Of a DNA stretch of 64,000 nucleotides, positions 62,452 to 64,000 are shown piece by piece. How positions within the stretch are numbered: position 1 is the stretch's first letter; every line of letters starts with the position of its first letter. The stretch comes from Rhizomicrobium palustre (GTDB lineage: Bacteria > Pseudomonadota > Alphaproteobacteria > Micropepsales > Micropepsaceae). The stretch is taken from contig NZ_JAASRM010000001.1 of assembly GCF_011761565.1 (NCBI RefSeq), forward strand, positions 434,139-498,138. The letters are read 5' to 3'. The notes under the pieces are model-generated. The model had not been told where the DNA came from, searched no databases, and worked only from the letters and a program-made list of their open reading frames with translations. A program made the translations under genes and the position numbers.

Positions 62452-63117
62452 TCAGCTATTACCGCGGTGCGGAACGATGCGGATTTCGACGCGACGATTG
62501 CGCGGTTCGTTCACGTTATCGCCCGTGGGAACCGCAAGCTCCGTCTCGCCAAAGCCGCGCGGAGAAATGCGCGCCGAGGCCACGCCGTTATCGGCCAGAA
62601 CCCTGGCGACCGTCACCGCGCGGCTGCGCGACAACCCCATATTATAGTCGTAGCTGCCGGTCGTATCGGTAAAGCCGTCCACATCGATCAGCGTCTTGTC
62701 GTAATGGCGCAGCACCTCGGCCACGGCGGCGATGGTGTGAATGGCATCGGGATCAAGATCACTGGAATTGACGTCGAAAAGAATGTCGTTGCGCATGACC
62801 AGCACGATATCATCGCCATCACGGCGCACGCTGACCCCGCTGGCACGCAAGCGCTGGCGCAGCTCCGTTTCCTGATCGTCCATATATTTGCCGACAAGAC
62901 CGCCCGCCAGCGCGCCCACGGCACCGCCGATCAACGCGGTCTGGCTGGTTTTGCCCCCGGTATTGGCGAGCGCCCCGATGAGCGCCCCGGCGACCCCGCC
63001 GATGACCGCCCCCTTAGTGCTGTTCGAGGTCTGCTCCTCATCCGTATAGGCGTTCTGCGTTTGGCACCCGGCCAGAAAGAGCGAGCTTGCGGCCAGGAGA
63101 AGGGCGAATTTCTTCAT
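62452..63117 (-). CDS. OmpA-family lipoprotein with glycine zipper
   Basis: About 221 aa from the ATG at 63117, preceded by GGAG. Lipobox LFLAGC follows the signal. Glycine-zipper segments GAVIGGVAGALIGAL and GAVGALAGGLVGKYMDD span residues ~45-85, then the C-terminal OmpA peptidoglycan-binding domain (DILFDVNSSDLDPDA, VDGFTDTTGSYDYNMGLSRSRA, ISPRGFGETELAVP). It likely anchors the outer membrane to the wall. It lies about 80 nt downstream of the RND pump gene on the same strand. Confidence 0.93.
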   Translation of the reverse strand: MKKFALLLAASSLFLAGCQTQNAYTDEEQTSNSTKGAVIGGVAGALIGALANTGGKTSQTALIGGAVGALAGGLVGKYMDDQETELRQRLRASGVSVRRDGDDIVLVMRNDILFDVNSSDLDPDAIHTIAAVAEVLRHYDKTLIDVDGFTDTTGSYDYNMGLSRSRAVTVARVLADNGVASARISPRGFGETELAVPTGDNVNEPRNRRVEIRIVPHRGNS

Positions 63118-63195
63118 CAGAACATCTCCAATCAGCAACTTAATGTGTGATGCGCCGCGGCGGGTTTCAAGCCGGGTTTTAAAAACGCGAGACGT

Positions 63196-64000
63196 TCACT
63201 TTCGCGAAACTTTGAAGCGTCCCAGCACGAAGACAAAGAATACCGGCACGAAGAATATAGCCAGGGCCGTGGCGCTGACCATCCCGCCGAAGACACCCGT
63301 TCCAATCGCATGCTGGGTTTCAGCGCTCGCCCCGGATGCAAAGACCAGCGGCAGCACCCCCAAGGCAAAGGCCAGAGAGGTCATCAAGATCGGGCGCAGG
63401 CGCAGCCGTGCTGCATTAATCGCGGCCTCGGCAAGGCTTTGGCCCTGCTGCCAGAGCTGGCGGGCAAACTCCACGATCAAGATCGCATTCTTGGCAGACA
63501 AGCCGATGATGGTGATCATGCCGACCTTGAAGAAGACGTCATTGGGCATGCCGCGCAACAGCACCGCCGATACAGCACCCACCAGGCCCAACGGCACTAC
63601 CAGCATCACGGAAAGCGGAATGGACCAGCTTTCATAGAGGGCGGCCAGCACCAGAAACACCACCAGAATAGACAGCGCCATCAAAAGCGGCGCTTGCGCC
63701 ACCGATTGACGCTCTTCAAAGGATTGCCCTGTCCAGGCCAGCGAGAAACCGGGCGGCAATTGCGTTGAGAGCTTCTCCAGCTCTGCCATGGCCGCGCCGC
63801 TGGATATCCAGGGATAGGCAAATCCGGAAATATGCATGGCGGGCAGACCCTGGTAGTGCTGCAGCTGCCGCGGCATAGAGGTGTGCACCGGGCTGACGAC
63901 CTCGCGCAAGGCCACCATGCCGCCCGCGTTGTTGCGGACATAAAGCTTCAGCACATCATCGATCTGCATACGCGACCCCGTATCGGCCTGCACAATGACC
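63196..64000 (-). CDS. RND multidrug efflux pump, C-terminal part (AcrB/AdeB-like)
   Basis: Only about the last 268 residues are in the window; the gene runs on past base 64000. The part seen contains the end of the porter domain (GLPAMHISGFAYPW, LPPGFSLAWTGQSFEE) and helices 8-12 (LLMALSILVVFLVLAALYE, NDVFFKVGMITIIGLSAKNA, RPILMTSLAFALGVLPLVFA). The KNAILIVEFA block is the HAE1 family signature. With the AdeRS-like pair and OmpA lipoprotein beside it, this looks like a drug-efflux locus. Confidence 0.93.
   Translation of the reverse strand, partial: VIVQADTGSRMQIDDVLKLYVRNNAGGMVALREVVSPVHTSMPRQLQHYQGLPAMHISGFAYPWISSGAAMAELEKLSTQLPPGFSLAWTGQSFEERQSVAQAPLLMALSILVVFLVLAALYESWSIPLSVMLVVPLGLVGAVSAVLLRGMPNDVFFKVGMITIIGLSAKNAILIVEFARQLWQQGQSLAEAAINAARLRLRPILMTSLAFALGVLPLVFASGASAETQHAIGTGVFGGMVSATALAIFFVPVFFVFVLGRFKVSRK

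Overview
The window is GC-rich, densely coded chromosomal DNA from a Gram-negative bacterium. I infer an alphaproteobacterium, loosely like the Rhizomicrobium/Micropepsis type. The reasons are a ferritin-VIT1 (MbfA-type) fusion, an alphaproteobacterial PAS_5 protein, the order panB / TPR membrane protein / bamB / der, the order dnaB ... alr-mlaE-mlaF ... radA-cvpA-purF-SDR, a large TonB-dependent receptor and RND pumps. No rRNA, tRNA, CRISPR array or intact prophage was seen. Names rest on motif recognition by eye, not on database searches.

Layout. 0-6.4 kb: HxlR regulator with a divergent SDR, PAS protein, MbfA-like iron exporter, two tandem paralogous secreted proteins, a VapBC toxin-antitoxin pair, an outer-membrane barrel and a glyoxalase-fold protein. 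6.4-11.5 kb: panB, TPR protein, bamB and der, bracketed by two copies of an inverted-repeat (MITE-like) element. 11.5-12.9 kb: an orphan RelB/DinJ antitoxin and an AbiJ/HEPN-type putative phage-defence gene of lower GC. 12.9-17.5 kb: SDR-purF-cvpA and radA. 17.5-23.6 kb: an accessory stretch between radA and mlaF, with a frameshifted DUF559 nuclease enclosed by facing hairpin modules, two beta-lactamase-fold hydrolases, an alpha/beta hydrolase, an HTH/membrane protein pair and a truncated gene. 23.6-30.6 kb: mlaF-mlaE-alr, a sulfotransferase, a GT25 glycosyltransferase and dnaB. 30.6-42.4 kb: LuxR/DUF4199 pair, ArsC-like reductase, ThpR, YitT, oxidoreductases, MmyB-type regulator, phospholipase D, TehA-like channel, CocE-type hydrolase and a LysR regulator. 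42.6-48.3 kb: an EmrAB-type tripartite efflux operon with a universal stress protein and a TetR regulator.

48.3-60.6 kb is the most coherent unit. Three separate tandem glycine riboswitches, each behind its own candidate promoter, precede a TonB-dependent receptor, L-serine dehydratase (sdaA) and a UPF0126/TRIC-type membrane protein of the Pfam glycine-transporter family. Between them lie an M14 carboxypeptidase, a tricorn-type S41 protease and an exported amidase. I read this as a glycine-sensing peptide uptake and degradation module: the receptor imports oligopeptides, the peptidases release amino acids, glycine moves through the UPF0126 protein, and glycine-derived serine is deaminated to pyruvate. 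A glycine riboswitch on a TonB-dependent receptor is the unusual part.

60.7-64 kb: an AdeRS-like two-component system convergent with an OmpA-type lipoprotein and the C-terminal end of an RND pump that runs off the window. A second candidate for something little described is the short CCCTCCC-N5-GGGAGGG hairpin family, dispersed at five sites, two of which face inward around the DUF559 nuclease gene. That arrangement resembles the REP/RAYT pairing but with a different enzyme.
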